From the NCBI RefSeq assembly GCF_040529335.1, contig NZ_CP159534.1:7936001-8000000 (forward strand): a DNA stretch of 64,000 bases. Reading direction: 5' to 3'. The first letter of the stretch is position 1; each line of letters opens with the position of its first letter. Positions 1 through 8,067 of the stretch are shown here, piece by piece. This DNA comes from Streptomyces sp. HUAS MG91 (GTDB lineage Bacteria > Actinomycetota > Actinomycetes > Streptomycetales > Streptomycetaceae). The position numbers and the translations under genes are program-made. The notes beneath the pieces were generated by a model. The model saw only the letters and a program-made list of their open reading frames with translations. It was not told where the DNA came from and did not search any database.

Positions 1-212
1 AGCACCTTGGCCTGCCCGCGAGCCGCATTCTCGCCATGGCCACTTCGGAGGCCGCCAATGCCCTCGGCCTCAGCGACGTGACCGGGCAGATCAGCACTGG
101 CTACAGCGCCGACCTTCTTGTGGTGGACGGTGACCCGCTGGCCGATCTCGGCGCCCTGAAGAACGTCAAGGCCGTGATCGCGGCTGGGAAGCGCTACGAG
201 CCCACGGCCTGA
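1..212 (+). CDS. Amidohydrolase-family protein, C-terminal end (partial)
   Basis: The reading frame entering from the left edge ends at a TGA at 210-212 and gives the last 69 residues of a protein. The tail has the features of metal-dependent amidohydrolases of the imidazolonepropionase/dipeptidase type: a Ser-Ala-Asp-Leu-Leu-Val-Val-Asp-Gly-Asp-Pro-Leu stretch where the composite beta-sandwich re-forms, followed by a Lys-Ala-Val-Ile-Ala-Ala-Gly-Lys ending. The catalytic metal ligands lie outside the window, so substrate cannot be judged. It probably marks the chromosomal side of the left junction of the mobile element, but this is inference. Confidence 0.75.
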   Translation, partial: HLGLPASRILAMATSEAANALGLSDVTGQISTGYSADLLVVDGDPLADLGALKNVKAVIAAGKRYEPTA

Positions 213-234
213 ACCAGGCGGTCACAGCTGGGAT

Positions 235-1119
235 TCAGTGCCCGGAGCCCTCGGCTCCGGGCACTTCCCTGTCCGCAAGTTCTTCGACCACCTGGTTCAC
301 GAAGGCCAGGATGTCGTCGGACAGGCCTTCCGGGCCCAGACCACGCGCCTCGATCCGTCCGACGGTGCCCTTGCGCGCGGCGGCGAGCAGGCGGAGCCCT
401 TCGACGACCTGGCGGGTGACCGTGTCGTCGGTCTGGAAGTACAGGGGAGAGACGCCGAACAGGTCGGCCATCCCCTCGCCGACGATGGGCGGCAGCACCG
501 GGTCGGTCCCCGTGCGGAACCCTCGTACGTCGTCTTCGGAGACGACCTGTGCCCCCGCGTACTTGTTGACCGCCTCGGCGATCTCCGCATCCGACGGGGG
601 AACCTGCGCTCCGGGGTAGGAGTGCTCCAGAAGGTAAGTGATTTTCTCGGCCACTGTGCGCGGTGCTTCCAGAGTCCCGGCCGGAGCTGGCGCTTCGTTT
701 CCGAAGGACCGCTCCTGCGCGGCCAACAACTCCTCGACCGTCACCTTGTACGCGTCCGCCAGAGGACGGTGGAACTTCTCGCTGAGACGCCGCTTTCCTC
801 GCTCGGCGTTGGCCACAGGTCCTGAACTCTTCGTGCCGATCAGGTCCTTGGTCTGGTACTGGCTGTACCCCGCGTCGCAACGCAGATCGGCGAGATCGGG
901 CAGCGCGCCGGCGCCCCGCGGGAACAGGTCGTCCAGGGGCATCTCGAAGAACGTCGCCAGACCCGGCAGCTTCTCGCCGTCCGGGGTTGAGCTTCCCAAT
1001 TCCCAGCTCGCCACTGTGGAGGATCCGACGCTCACGGCTTCTGCAACGTCGCCCTGGGTGCGGTTGCGAGTCCGCCGTAGCGCGCGAAACCGTTCGCGGT
1101 CGAAGAGGCGGGGCGGCAT
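235..1119 (-). CDS. Transcriptional regulator with two tandem XRE-type HTH domains
   Basis: A 294-residue protein read from an ATG at 1119. Residues about 8-60 form a Cro/C1-type helix-turn-helix (Arg-Thr-Gln-Gly-Asp-Val-Ala-Glu-Ala-Val, then a Ser-Thr-Val-Ala-Ser-Trp-Glu recognition helix). A second, weaker HTH-like unit follows at about 72-130, and the C-terminal half (about 150-290) resembles the XRE-family C-terminal region seen in Streptomyces regulators. It is transcribed away from the replication genes, with more than 500 bp of non-coding DNA between, so it could be the element's repressor. That role is inferred from position; the DNA-binding fold is clear. Confidence 0.8.
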   Translation of the reverse strand: MPPRLFDRERFRALRRTRNRTQGDVAEAVSVGSSTVASWELGSSTPDGEKLPGLATFFEMPLDDLFPRGAGALPDLADLRCDAGYSQYQTKDLIGTKSSGPVANAERGKRRLSEKFHRPLADAYKVTVEELLAAQERSFGNEAPAPAGTLEAPRTVAEKITYLLEHSYPGAQVPPSDAEIAEAVNKYAGAQVVSEDDVRGFRTGTDPVLPPIVGEGMADLFGVSPLYFQTDDTVTRQVVEGLRLLAAARKGTVGRIEARGLGPEGLSDDILAFVNQVVEELADREVPGAEGSGH

Positions 1120-1195
1120 CTGGCGAGACTCTCCTGGGCTTGTTGTCGAAATCGAAAAAACTTCAGCTTGTTGATCGGATGCTTAAACCGATGTA

Positions 1196-1213
1196 GGTTC
1201 ATTTTCGCGAACC
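1196..1213. promoter_or_regulatory. Candidate operator, 5-bp arms with 8-bp spacer
   Basis: GGTTC at 1196-1200 is matched by GAACC at 1209-1213. The site lies about 80 bases upstream of the start of the double-HTH regulator, within an A/T-rich patch. Binding by that regulator is a guess from position only. Confidence 0.3.
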
Positions 1214-1490
1214 AATGAGTCCAACGTACACCGCGCGGGACTGTTCTGTCCGCGCCGTTGTGTGGCGCGTCAGGGCACGGTCCTCGGAGCGGTGCTTCGA
1301 GGGGCGTGGTTCCACGAGGCGTGGCTCTAAGCGGAAGATGTCGAGTCGGCGTCGAAGTGGATCAACGGCCGCTATCCGCTGGAGTGTTGGAAGGGCCATG
1401 CATATGTTGCTGGTCCCCGGCGAGACCGCTGGCGCTACGGGCGACGTCAAGGAGGAGATGAGGGCTTACTGCCAGCGCGAAGCGCGCTCC

Positions 1491-1515
1491 CGCAGGGGAA
1501 ATGAAACCGGCGCCC
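1491..1515 (+). repeat. 25-bp repeat element, copy 1
   Basis: This stretch matches 19281-19305 at 22 of 25 positions (core CGCAGGGG then AATGAAAC then CGCC). The two copies are in the same orientation and bracket the replication, mobilization and arsenic modules. The end of the motif (AATGAAAC) resembles the 3' end of some CRISPR repeats, but no array is present. It may be an attachment-site relic or a shared regulatory element; function unknown. Confidence 0.35.
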
Positions 1516-1642
1516 AGAAGTTAGCCGCTTCCGGACGCCGCGCCCGCCACCCGAAGGGGGCGGATCCATAACTGGAGCGGGTCGGCTGACCTTTTCGACG
1601 AGAACGGCCGTCCCACTCCACCTACGAGTGAGGAATTCTCGC

Positions 1643-1987
1643 ATGCCCGAAACCGGGAACGGAAGGGCGTACGTCGCCCAGACGTCGGCGGCAGTCGGCC
1701 GGGAGCTCCGGCTTGCCATGCTCTTGGCGGACATGTTGCCCGTCGCCCGCACGATCCGCGTCTCGCAGCGTGAACCCGAGTGCACCTGGCCCAGCCCGTA
1801 CGCCCGTGCCTACGACGCCCGAGGCCGCCTGCTTCCCCTTAACCGAGCCCAGTGCCGGACGGCGGCGCGCTGGGTGATGAGGGCGCACCCCGAGGCGAAC
1901 TGGAACGAGGCGCACGATCTCGATCTGGCCACCGGCATCCTGCAAAGGGCCGGCGAGGCGTACAGGACCGTGGCGGGACGCCGCTGA
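1643..1987 (+). CDS. Hypothetical protein of the replication module
   Basis: A 114-residue protein. The ATG at 1643 is chosen over the GTG at 1628 because GAGGA at 1630-1634 lies eight bases before it and overlaps the other start. The product is rich in Arg and Ala, mostly helical in appearance, and has no motif I recognise. It ends two bases before the start of the initiator-like gene, so the two are almost certainly co-transcribed and probably translationally coupled. The function is unknown. Confidence 0.6.
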   Translation: MPETGNGRAYVAQTSAAVGRELRLAMLLADMLPVARTIRVSQREPECTWPSPYARAYDARGRLLPLNRAQCRTAARWVMRAHPEANWNEAHDLDLATGILQRAGEAYRTVAGRR

Positions 1988-1988
1988 C

Positions 1989-2930
1989 ATGGCACGGATC
2001 CGAACCTTCAAGCCCGAGACCTTCCAGTCCGAGTCGCTCGCCCAGGTGAGCGTCTGCGCCGAGCGCACCTTCTTCGGTCTCATCAGCCGCGCCGACGACC
2101 ATGGTCGTGTCCGCGACCTGCCGTCCGCATTGTGCGGAGAACTCTGGGCGGTGCGAGGCGGGCGCACGCCGGTCGACCTCGAGGACGACCTGATCCAACT
2201 CGCCAGTGCCGACCTGATCTGCCGGTACGAGGATGCCGAGGGCAAGCGGTACCTCCACATCGTCACCTGGTACCGCCACCAGAAGATCAACCGGGCAAGC
2301 AGGAGCCGCTTGCCCGGGTGCCCCGAGCACTCCGACCCGAAGCCGAAGTGCGATGACGAGCAGGCTCATGGCACCACTCGTGAGCCCTCAGTGAAGGATC
2401 ACGGAGCCCCCGCCGAGGACGCACGTACGACTCCCGCATTCGCTGCGCATCGCAAAGATGCAGGTCAACCGGGATTCAGTGAGCCCTCAGTGAGCCCTCA
2501 CGACAACCCCGCTGAGCCTTCAGCGAGTCCTCACGCCCTGGATCTTGGACCTAGGAACCTGGATCTAGGAACTACTTCCCCTTCGGGGAGCGCGAGCGCT
2601 CCGACACCGGAGAACGCATCGGCTCAGCAGCTCATCGCTGAGTACACCGCTGCCTGCGCCCACCGCCCGCCCAGCGGGGTCCTGGGACACCTCGGCCGGG
2701 AGACGGCCAAGTTGCTGGCCGAGGGTATCGACGCGGCCCACGTACGCGCGGGCCTGGCCCTTCACCGGGCCAAAGGGCTGCACCCCAGCACGCTGCCGAG
2801 CCTGGTCCACGAGGCCATGAACGCGCCCCGAACCGGTTTGGCCCGGCCGGAGTTCCGGCCTAACGTGCCCGCCCATCGGGCCTGGGCCAACCCCGCCGAC
2901 CCTGCCGCCGCCTACGCCGAGGAACTGTGA
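1989..2930 (+). CDS. Replication-initiator-like protein with internal iterons
   Basis: A 313-residue protein. Residues 1-110 (starting Met-Ala-Arg-Ile-Arg-Thr-Phe-Lys-Pro-Glu) match the N-terminal winged-helix type domain of actinophage and element replication proteins, with the Trp-Tyr-Arg-His-Gln-Lys-Ile motif after it. Residues about 130-210 are a low-complexity linker rich in Pro, Ser and Glu, encoded by the 11-bp phased repeats. Residues about 212-300 form a second helical domain. The next gene, overlapping by one base, is a DnaC-like ATPase, so this looks like an initiator plus helicase-loader pair analogous to phage lambda O and P. Initiator function is inferred. Confidence 0.65.
   Translation: MARIRTFKPETFQSESLAQVSVCAERTFFGLISRADDHGRVRDLPSALCGELWAVRGGRTPVDLEDDLIQLASADLICRYEDAEGKRYLHIVTWYRHQKINRASRSRLPGCPEHSDPKPKCDDEQAHGTTREPSVKDHGAPAEDARTTPAFAAHRKDAGQPGFSEPSVSPHDNPAEPSASPHALDLGPRNLDLGTTSPSGSASAPTPENASAQQLIAEYTAACAHRPPSGVLGHLGRETAKLLAEGIDAAHVRAGLALHRAKGLHPSTLPSLVHEAMNAPRTGLARPEFRPNVPAHRAWANPADPAAAYAEEL
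2380..2394 (+). repeat. Outlying copy of the 11-bp iteron
   Basis: GTGAGCCCTCA followed by GTGA, an exact copy of the repeat unit found tandemly at 2479-2500, about 100 bases upstream of the main array and inside the same gene. Confidence 0.55.
2479..2533 (+). repeat. Phased 11-bp iteron array inside the initiator gene
   Basis: Two exact tandem copies of GTGAGCCCTCA lie at 2479-2489 and 2490-2500. After an 11-base gap come two degenerate copies, CTGAGCCTTCA at 2512-2522 and GCGAGTCCTCA at 2523-2533. All starts fall on an exact 11-base phase, so the units would lie on one face of the helix. This is how initiator-binding iterons look, and the coding region here is a low-complexity linker, which tolerates such repeats. 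Confidence 0.6.
2537..2583 (+). other. Possible DNA-unwinding element of an origin
   Basis: Immediately downstream of the iterons the sequence is relatively A/T-rich for this genome and contains two tandem 14-base near-repeats, GGACCTAGGAACCT at 2547-2560 and GGATCTAGGAACTA at 2561-2574. An A/T-rich stretch next to initiator iterons is the normal layout of a theta-type origin. The call depends on the iteron interpretation. Confidence 0.4.
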
Positions 2931-3640
2931 TGCGCGACCACGATGCCCAGCCCGTCGGCGGCCTCGCCAGGCGCCTCGCGAGCATCCTCGCCGCCCGAGG
3001 CCAGGACCCCACCGCCGAGCCCACCTACGAGCCTGAGCCGCTGCCCGCCCTGCAGATGGGCGAGGCCCGCATCCCGGCCCGCTACCAGGGCGCCGTCGCC
3101 GACCACCCGGCCGTCGCCGCCTGGGTCCGCGAGGTCGCCGAGGCCGGACGTCCCGGTCCGCAAGGCGCTCCGGGACTCGCCGAGGGCCGCTCGCTGCTCA
3201 TCGTCGGCACCACCGGCACCGGCAAGACCCACCAGGCTTACGGAGCGATCCGCTCGCTCCTGATCGCCGGGGTCCGGCTGCGCTGGAAGGCGATCACCGC
3301 CGCCGACCTGTACGCCGAACTCCGGCCCCGCCCGGGACACGACGGGGAGCGCGAGCTGATGGACCTGGCCCGCTGCCCCCTGCTGATCATCGACGACCTC
3401 GGCGCCGCGAAGAACAGCGAGTGGACCGAGGAGATCACGATGCGGCTCATCAACCGCCGCTACAACGCGATGCTCCCGACGCTGATCACCACCAACCTAG
3501 GCATGGCCGACCTACGCACACACATCGGCGACCGTGTCGCCTCCCGCCTGACCGAGATGACCGACCGCGTCATCCTCGACGGCCCCGACCGCAGACGCGC
3601 CCTCGCCGCCGAGCGCTTTCGCGCATCGGTCGCCAACTGA
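2930..3640 (+). CDS. DnaC/IstB-like AAA+ ATPase, probable helicase loader
   Basis: A 236-residue protein. ATG 2930 is preferred over GTG 2927 because GAGGA ends six bases before it, and the ATG shares its A with the stop of the initiator gene. Walker A (GTTGTGKT) is at residues 93-100, Walker B (LLIIDDLG) at 151-158, sensor I (TLITTNL) near 184-190, and the Arg-Val-Ala-Ser-Arg-Leu finger near 202-207. These are the DnaC/IstB signatures. Next to an initiator-like gene it most likely loads the host DnaB helicase at the element's origin rather than acting as a transposition regulator. Confidence 0.85.
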   Translation: MRDHDAQPVGGLARRLASILAARGQDPTAEPTYEPEPLPALQMGEARIPARYQGAVADHPAVAAWVREVAEAGRPGPQGAPGLAEGRSLLIVGTTGTGKTHQAYGAIRSLLIAGVRLRWKAITAADLYAELRPRPGHDGERELMDLARCPLLIIDDLGAAKNSEWTEEITMRLINRRYNAMLPTLITTNLGMADLRTHIGDRVASRLTEMTDRVILDGPDRRRALAAERFRASVAN

Positions 3641-3736
3641 AGCCTCCAGCGAACAGCGCCGGTTCGCCTCCCGCACGCACCAACCCCGAGATCACGCCTG
3701 CCCAAACGCGATCCGGGGCCGAACGGAGAAGCCCAC

Positions 3737-4318
3737 ATGCAGACCTACGAGCCCTGCGCACCCCGCGTCCTCGGTGACCAGTCCTGGCAGGAACACGCTG
3801 TCTGCCGGCCGACCGCCCACCACCACATCGACCTCGACCTCTTCTTCCCCGAGCCCGATGAAATGGACCGCATCCGCGAGGCCAAGTCCCTCTGCGCCCA
3901 ATGCCCCGTCCGCCGAACCTGCCTCGACGCTGCGCTTGAGAACGGCGACCGCGACGGAATCCGAGGCGGCATGACCGAGGAGGAACGAGAGCCACTGCAC
4001 AGCAAGTTGGAGCACCGCCTCGACTACGGACGCGTTAACGCGACCCTAGCCGGACGGGACGTCCATCTCACCAAGAGTGAGCGGCGTGCCGTCGTACGCG
4101 CCGCCTATCAGGCCGGCATCGCCGCAGAGCGCCTTGCGTGGCTGCTCAAGATCACCGAGGAGCATGCGGACAAGCTGTACCGGCGTACGCGGCGTGAGAT
4201 CCGTAACCACTCCGTGGAACAGGCTCAACTCGGCAACAGGGCTGGGGGAGTGGACGAAGGCCCCTGGGCGGCCGCTAGTGCACAGACCTACCGAAACGAC
4301 CTTGGGGCAGCTGCGTGA
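3737..4318 (+). CDS. WhiB-family iron-sulfur transcription factor
   Basis: A 193-residue protein with the four [4Fe-4S] cysteines of WhiB-like proteins at Cys23, Cys53, Cys56 and Cys62, followed by the GIRGG turn at 74-78 and the Glu-Glu-Arg segment. It is about twice the length of a minimal Wbl protein; residues about 110-160 add a helix-turn-helix-like segment (Lys-Ser-Glu-Arg-Arg-Ala-Val-Val onward). GGAGAAG precedes the ATG. Wbl proteins on actinobacterial plasmids and elements usually regulate element or host genes together with sigma factor HrdB. It overlaps the next gene by four bases. Confidence 0.9.
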   Translation: MQTYEPCAPRVLGDQSWQEHAVCRPTAHHHIDLDLFFPEPDEMDRIREAKSLCAQCPVRRTCLDAALENGDRDGIRGGMTEEEREPLHSKLEHRLDYGRVNATLAGRDVHLTKSERRAVVRAAYQAGIAAERLAWLLKITEEHADKLYRRTRREIRNHSVEQAQLGNRAGGVDEGPWAAASAQTYRNDLGAAA

Positions 4319-5307
4319 GCGACGTTCCCCGAGTACCCACGCGGATCACGAGCTGGGACCGGGCTGCCATCGTCGCCCTTGGATCCGCCGGATGCGCCCT
4401 GTCGTACGACGCCCTCCAGCAGATGGCCACCGCCATCCACATCCGGGGAGTCCTGACCTTCGCCTTCCCTCTGGTTATCGACGGCTTCATCGCCTACGGC
4501 GTGCGCGCCCTCCTCGTCCTGCGTACCGCCCCGCTGGCTGCCCGCTGCTACGTGTGGATGCTCTTCGGCACCGCGACCGCCGCCAGCATCTGGGCCAACG
4601 CGCTGCACGCCGTCCGCCTCAACCAGCAGCAACCCGAAGGCGGCGGCCTCCGGCTCGGCGACGTCACGGTCGGAATCCTCTCCACCCTGGCCCCACTCGC
4701 CCTGGCCGGGGCTGTCCACCTGTACATCCTCATTGCACGCCGGGTCACCGAGACCGCGCTGTCCACTGCGTCGGGCGACGGCACCGTCCGGACGGAACAG
4801 GCCACCGTTGTCCGCCCGGACAAGGCGTCCGCATCGGCTCCGCTCCCCAGTGGGCACTCCTCGGCGGGCACCGGCCGTCCGTCGGTCACCCGAAGCCTGG
4901 ACAGGGTGGCGGCTACGGTCACGGGCGAGGCGTCCGGAGGCCCGCAGGACACCTCGGTCAAACGGGAGCAGGAGCAGCATGACCGAGCCGCTGGCCTGGG
5001 CGGAGAGTCTCACGCCAGACCCCGTTCGGCCATGTTGCTGCACGTGACCAAGCCCTCCGTGACCGCTGCGGACGCCGTCCGAACCGACCGCGCGGACACG
5101 AGCGACCGGAAGGTCACGGCGGTCACCGATGAGGACCTGCTCACCCTGGCCCGCCCCGCGGTCACCGAAGCCGGGCGCCTGACTCGGAAGGTCGTCGGCG
5201 ACGCCATCCGCAGCCACGGACACGGCCTGAGCAACGACCGGCTGACCGAACTGATGGACCTCCTGCGCACCGAAGCCGACCAACCGAACGACGCCCGGAC
5301 CGGCTGA
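4315..5307 (+). CDS. DUF2637-type membrane protein
   Basis: A 330-residue protein beginning with a GTG that overlaps the whiB stop (GTGA). The N-terminal 130 residues hold about four hydrophobic segments (roughly 18-36, 44-65, 73-95 and 115-135), the layout of DUF2637 proteins common on Streptomyces plasmids and integrative elements. The rest is hydrophilic, low-complexity linker, ending in a helical segment near 260-325 that resembles a small winged-helix domain. It may connect membrane and DNA functions in transfer or plasmid spread, but no role is established. Confidence 0.7.
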   Translation: MSDVPRVPTRITSWDRAAIVALGSAGCALSYDALQQMATAIHIRGVLTFAFPLVIDGFIAYGVRALLVLRTAPLAARCYVWMLFGTATAASIWANALHAVRLNQQQPEGGGLRLGDVTVGILSTLAPLALAGAVHLYILIARRVTETALSTASGDGTVRTEQATVVRPDKASASAPLPSGHSSAGTGRPSVTRSLDRVAATVTGEASGGPQDTSVKREQEQHDRAAGLGGESHARPRSAMLLHVTKPSVTAADAVRTDRADTSDRKVTAVTDEDLLTLARPAVTEAGRLTRKVVGDAIRSHGHGLSNDRLTELMDLLRTEADQPNDARTG

Positions 5308-5400
5308 CCGGACAACTTCCCCCCGCGGGTGTCCCGAACTGCTCACGCGCCAGGGGCACCCGCCGTCTGCCGCCCTCTCACCGAATCGGAGATGCCCTTC

Positions 5401-5625
5401 ATGCGTACCGCCCCAGCCACCCACGCCGAAGCCGACGCCTGGATCGCAGTCCTCACCGAGTACGGACACCTGCACCACGCCGAACCCGGCCCGGACGGCA
5501 CCTGGACAGTGCAGCGCACCCCCACGAGCACGCCCCGCACCCTCCATCACCCTGTCCTCGCCCTCGACTTCGTCGCCGAGGTGCTGCGCGACGTACGCCG
5601 CAACGCCACTGGAATGCCCCGATGA
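5401..5625 (+). CDS. Small hypothetical protein upstream of mobC
   Basis: A 74-residue protein. The ATG at 5401 has GGAG nine bases before it; the in-frame ATG at 5392 sits directly on that sequence, so it is less likely. The stop overlaps the next start as ATGA. The protein begins with a helical Ala-Glu-Ala-Asp-Ala-Trp segment and has no motif I recognise. Small proteins like this commonly accompany WhiB/DUF2637 genes on Streptomyces elements. Confidence 0.6.
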   Translation: MRTAPATHAEADAWIAVLTEYGHLHHAEPGPDGTWTVQRTPTSTPRTLHHPVLALDFVAEVLRDVRRNATGMPR

Positions 5626-6245
5626 CGCACGCCGATCGGCCTGACGCTGCCATGGACCCGGGTGAAGCCCACTGCCTGGCACAGGGCCGAGCAAGCTGTA
5701 CCTTCCGAAACTCCTCCGCAGCCCGAGGCTGCGGAGGAGTTTCGGAAGGGCTTACCCCAGCCGCCGGGACGGCAGGGGAGGCCCGGCACCAGGGGGCGCC
5801 GGACTCTGAGGCTGCGACCGAGGGCGGATCGCAGCCGGGGGGAGAAGACGACCAGCGCGCCGCAGTGCGCACGCGTCCCCGCCTGCGCCAGAGCGTGCTG
5901 CGCGACCAAGTCCGCAGCGTCCGCCTGACCCGTGACGAACTCGACCTCGTCCGCCAGGCCGCCGACTCCGTCGGCCTGAAGACCGCCGGGTTCCTCGCCG
6001 ACGCCGCGGTCGCGGTCGCCCAGGTCCAAGGCGGCCCGAAGACCTGGCTGTTGGACCAGCGCGGTCGGGTCGAGGAACTCATGGTGGCCAGCGCCCAGCT
6101 CGCCCGCGCCGGCAACAACCTCAACCAGGTCGCCCGCGTCCTGAACTCCGGCGGTCACGCCGAGCACGCCGACGAAGCGGTCGCTCGCGTCCTACGCGCC
6201 GCCGCCCGAATCGAGACCGCTGCCATCGAACTGGCCCGGCGGTAA
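5622..6245 (+). CDS. mobC: MobC-like relaxosome accessory protein
   Basis: The open frame gives 207 residues from the ATG at 5622. Only residues about 85-205 look like MobC: a ribbon-helix-helix-like start (Val-Arg-Leu-Thr-Arg-Asp-Glu-Leu), then the Leu-Ala-Arg-Ala-Gly-Asn-Asn-Leu-Asn-Gln motif diagnostic of the family, and a C-terminal helix. The first 80 codons run through a perfect 23-bp inverted repeat, so the true start may be the GTG at 5865, although no good ribosome-binding site is placed for it. MobC helps the relaxase open the transfer origin. The relaxase gene follows three bases later. Confidence 0.75.
   Translation: MTHADRPDAAMDPGEAHCLAQGRASCTFRNSSAARGCGGVSEGLTPAAGTAGEARHQGAPDSEAATEGGSQPGGEDDQRAAVRTRPRLRQSVLRDQVRSVRLTRDELDLVRQAADSVGLKTAGFLADAAVAVAQVQGGPKTWLLDQRGRVEELMVASAQLARAGNNLNQVARVLNSGGHAEHADEAVARVLRAAARIETAAIELARR
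5701..5749. repeat. Perfect 23-bp inverted repeat with 3-nt loop (oriT or attenuator candidate)
   Basis: Bases 5701-5723 are exactly complementary to 5727-5749, leaving only CGA as loop. No T-run follows on either strand. It lies 500 bases before the relaxase start and within the first part of the mobC-like open frame. Either it is the hairpin of the transfer origin next to its relaxase, or it is a terminator/attenuator in front of a mobC that really starts downstream. Confidence 0.6.
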
Positions 6246-6248
6246 ACC

Positions 6249-7988
6249 GTGGTCCCGGACGTCTCCACCGGTAGCCGCACGTATGGTCTCCTCGCCTATC
6301 TCTACGGCCCCGGACGCCGCGACGAGCACACCGACCCGCACCTCGTCGCGGCCTGGATGCCGGAACTCGCCCCCGACCCCGGACGCGACCCGGCCGCCAC
6401 CCTCAAGCAGCTCACGGACCGACTCGACCTCCCCGTCCTGGCCCTCCCCAAGAACCGTCGCCCTGCCCGGCACGTGTGGCACTGCCCCGTGCGGACAGCG
6501 CCCGGTGACCGTCACCTCAGCGACACCGAGTGGGCCGAAGTCGCTCGCCGCATCGTCCACGCCACCGGCATCGCCGAGTACGGCGACGACAAGGCGTGCC
6601 GGTGGATTGCCGTGCGCCACGCCGACGACCACATCCACATCGTCGCCACTCTCAAACGCGAAGACGGCCGTAGCCCTCGCCGCCACCAGGACGGCATCCG
6701 TGCCCAGGCCGAGTGCCGCAAGATCGAAAAGGAGTGGGGTCTGCAGATCCTCAACGAGGGCGATGGCACTGCCGCCCAGCGCCCCACCAGCGCCGAGCGC
6801 GCCAAGGCCGAACGCACGGGACGCCCCGAACCGGCCCGCGAGACCCTCCGTGAACATGTACGGCAGGCCCTGGCCGGGGCCACCGACGAAGCCGAGTTCT
6901 TCCGGCGTCTCACCGAGGCCGGCCTTCGCCTAGACGTACGCCGCGCCCCCTCCGGCGACGCCCTCGGATACAAGGTTGCCCTCCCTGGCGACCGCAACCG
7001 CGACGGCCAGCCCATCTGGTTTCCGGGCTCCCGCCTCGCTCCCGATCTCTCCCTCCCGCAGATCCGCCGTCGCCTCCAGGACGGGCCGACGGAAGACGAA
7101 GCGCTATCTGCGGTACGCCCCGTCGAGCGCCCGGCCCGCGCTCGCCGAACGGCCACGCATGCCGCCGAGCAGTCGGTCACCCAACTCGCCGTCGGCGACG
7201 ACGCGGTCGTCGCGGCACAGCTCGTCGGCATCGGAGAACTCCTCGACGCCGTCGCCCAGACCGCGCCTGCCTCCAGCCGCAGGGAACTCACCGAGGCTGC
7301 CCGCGCTTTCGAACGTGCCACCCGCTCCCACGTTCGCGCCGAACACGCCGAACACCGTGCTCTGCGTTCCGCCGCACGCGGCATCGTCCGCGCCGGTAAC
7401 GCCCTGGGGAAAGGCGAAGACGGCGGCACCACCGCGATGCTCCTGTCCACGCTGACCCTCGCCACGATCGCGGCCATCCGCTGGCACTCCGCCCGCGGAC
7501 ATGCCCAGCAGGCAGCCGCTGCTCGGCAGGCCGCAGAGCACCTGCGCATCGCCTACCGCACCACCTCGACCACTCCCATGGCCACGATGCGGGAACAGGG
7601 CCGGCAACTCCCTGAGACCCAGCGAGACCGCTATGCCCACACCGTCGAAGACGCCCTGCCCGAACGGGCCCGGCGCCTTCAGCAGGAACCTGGCTGGGAC
7701 GCGCTCACCGCCACGCTCGCCCAGGCCGAACAAGCCGGACACGCCCCCGAACGAATGCTCCAGCGGGCCATCGAGTGGCGGGAGTTGGAGACGGCGGACA
7801 ACGTCTCCGACGTACTCGTGTGGCGTCTGCGCCGCATCGCCGACCTGCCCGCCGTGCCAGGGCCGAGCCGCACGGCGACGACACGTCGCGCACCGCGAGT
7901 ACGACCGCGCACTCCTCAGGACCCGACGTGGACGCTGACGGTGCAGCCCGACCCGAACAACCCTCGTCGCCCCGGGCATCGCTCGTGA
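6249..7988 (+). CDS. HUH relaxase / mobilization nuclease
   Basis: A 579-residue protein starting at GTG 6249, three bases after mobC. The N-terminal Tyr-rich motif (Leu-Leu-Ala-Tyr-Leu-Tyr-Gly-Pro-Gly, residues 14-22) provides candidate catalytic tyrosines at 17 and 19, and the metal-binding motif HADDHIHIV lies at 124-132. This pairing is typical of MOB-P-type relaxases of actinobacterial elements. Residues about 200-290 carry a second conserved region. Residues about 400-420 have a hydrophobic stretch, and the C-terminal part is helical. It would nick oriT and pilot the strand to the VirD4-like protein at 25.7-27.5 kb. Confidence 0.88.
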   Translation: MVPDVSTGSRTYGLLAYLYGPGRRDEHTDPHLVAAWMPELAPDPGRDPAATLKQLTDRLDLPVLALPKNRRPARHVWHCPVRTAPGDRHLSDTEWAEVARRIVHATGIAEYGDDKACRWIAVRHADDHIHIVATLKREDGRSPRRHQDGIRAQAECRKIEKEWGLQILNEGDGTAAQRPTSAERAKAERTGRPEPARETLREHVRQALAGATDEAEFFRRLTEAGLRLDVRRAPSGDALGYKVALPGDRNRDGQPIWFPGSRLAPDLSLPQIRRRLQDGPTEDEALSAVRPVERPARARRTATHAAEQSVTQLAVGDDAVVAAQLVGIGELLDAVAQTAPASSRRELTEAARAFERATRSHVRAEHAEHRALRSAARGIVRAGNALGKGEDGGTTAMLLSTLTLATIAAIRWHSARGHAQQAAAARQAAEHLRIAYRTTSTTPMATMREQGRQLPETQRDRYAHTVEDALPERARRLQQEPGWDALTATLAQAEQAGHAPERMLQRAIEWRELETADNVSDVLVWRLRRIADLPAVPGPSRTATTRRAPRVRPRTPQDPTWTLTVQPDPNNPRRPGHRS

Positions 7989-8067
7989 CGGCACCGCAAA
8001 GGGGTGGACACCTTCAGGCGGCACCTGTTACGGCTGGTCAACAAGAGAACGAGGAGGATGAAGCCCC

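Larger units (their letters stand above)
1120..1642. other. Divergent intergenic region with a possible operator
   Basis: There is no convincing gene in these 523 bases. They separate the HTH regulator from the rightward replication genes, so promoters for both should lie here. An inverted repeat GGTTC-N8-GAACC is present at 1196-1213 in an A/T-richer patch (about 1150-1210) and could be a regulator site. Positions 1491-1515 hold a 25-base element that recurs at 19281-19305. Several short open frames here overlap each other and lack ribosome-binding sites. Confidence 0.5.

Noticed and set aside
1481..1515. CRISPR repeat resemblance of the 25-base element
   Set aside because: Only two copies 17.8 kb apart, no spacers, and no cas genes in the window.
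1120..1642. Several short frames between the regulator and the first replication gene
   Set aside because: They overlap each other on both strands, have no good ribosome sites, and lie across an operator-like and A/T-rich region.
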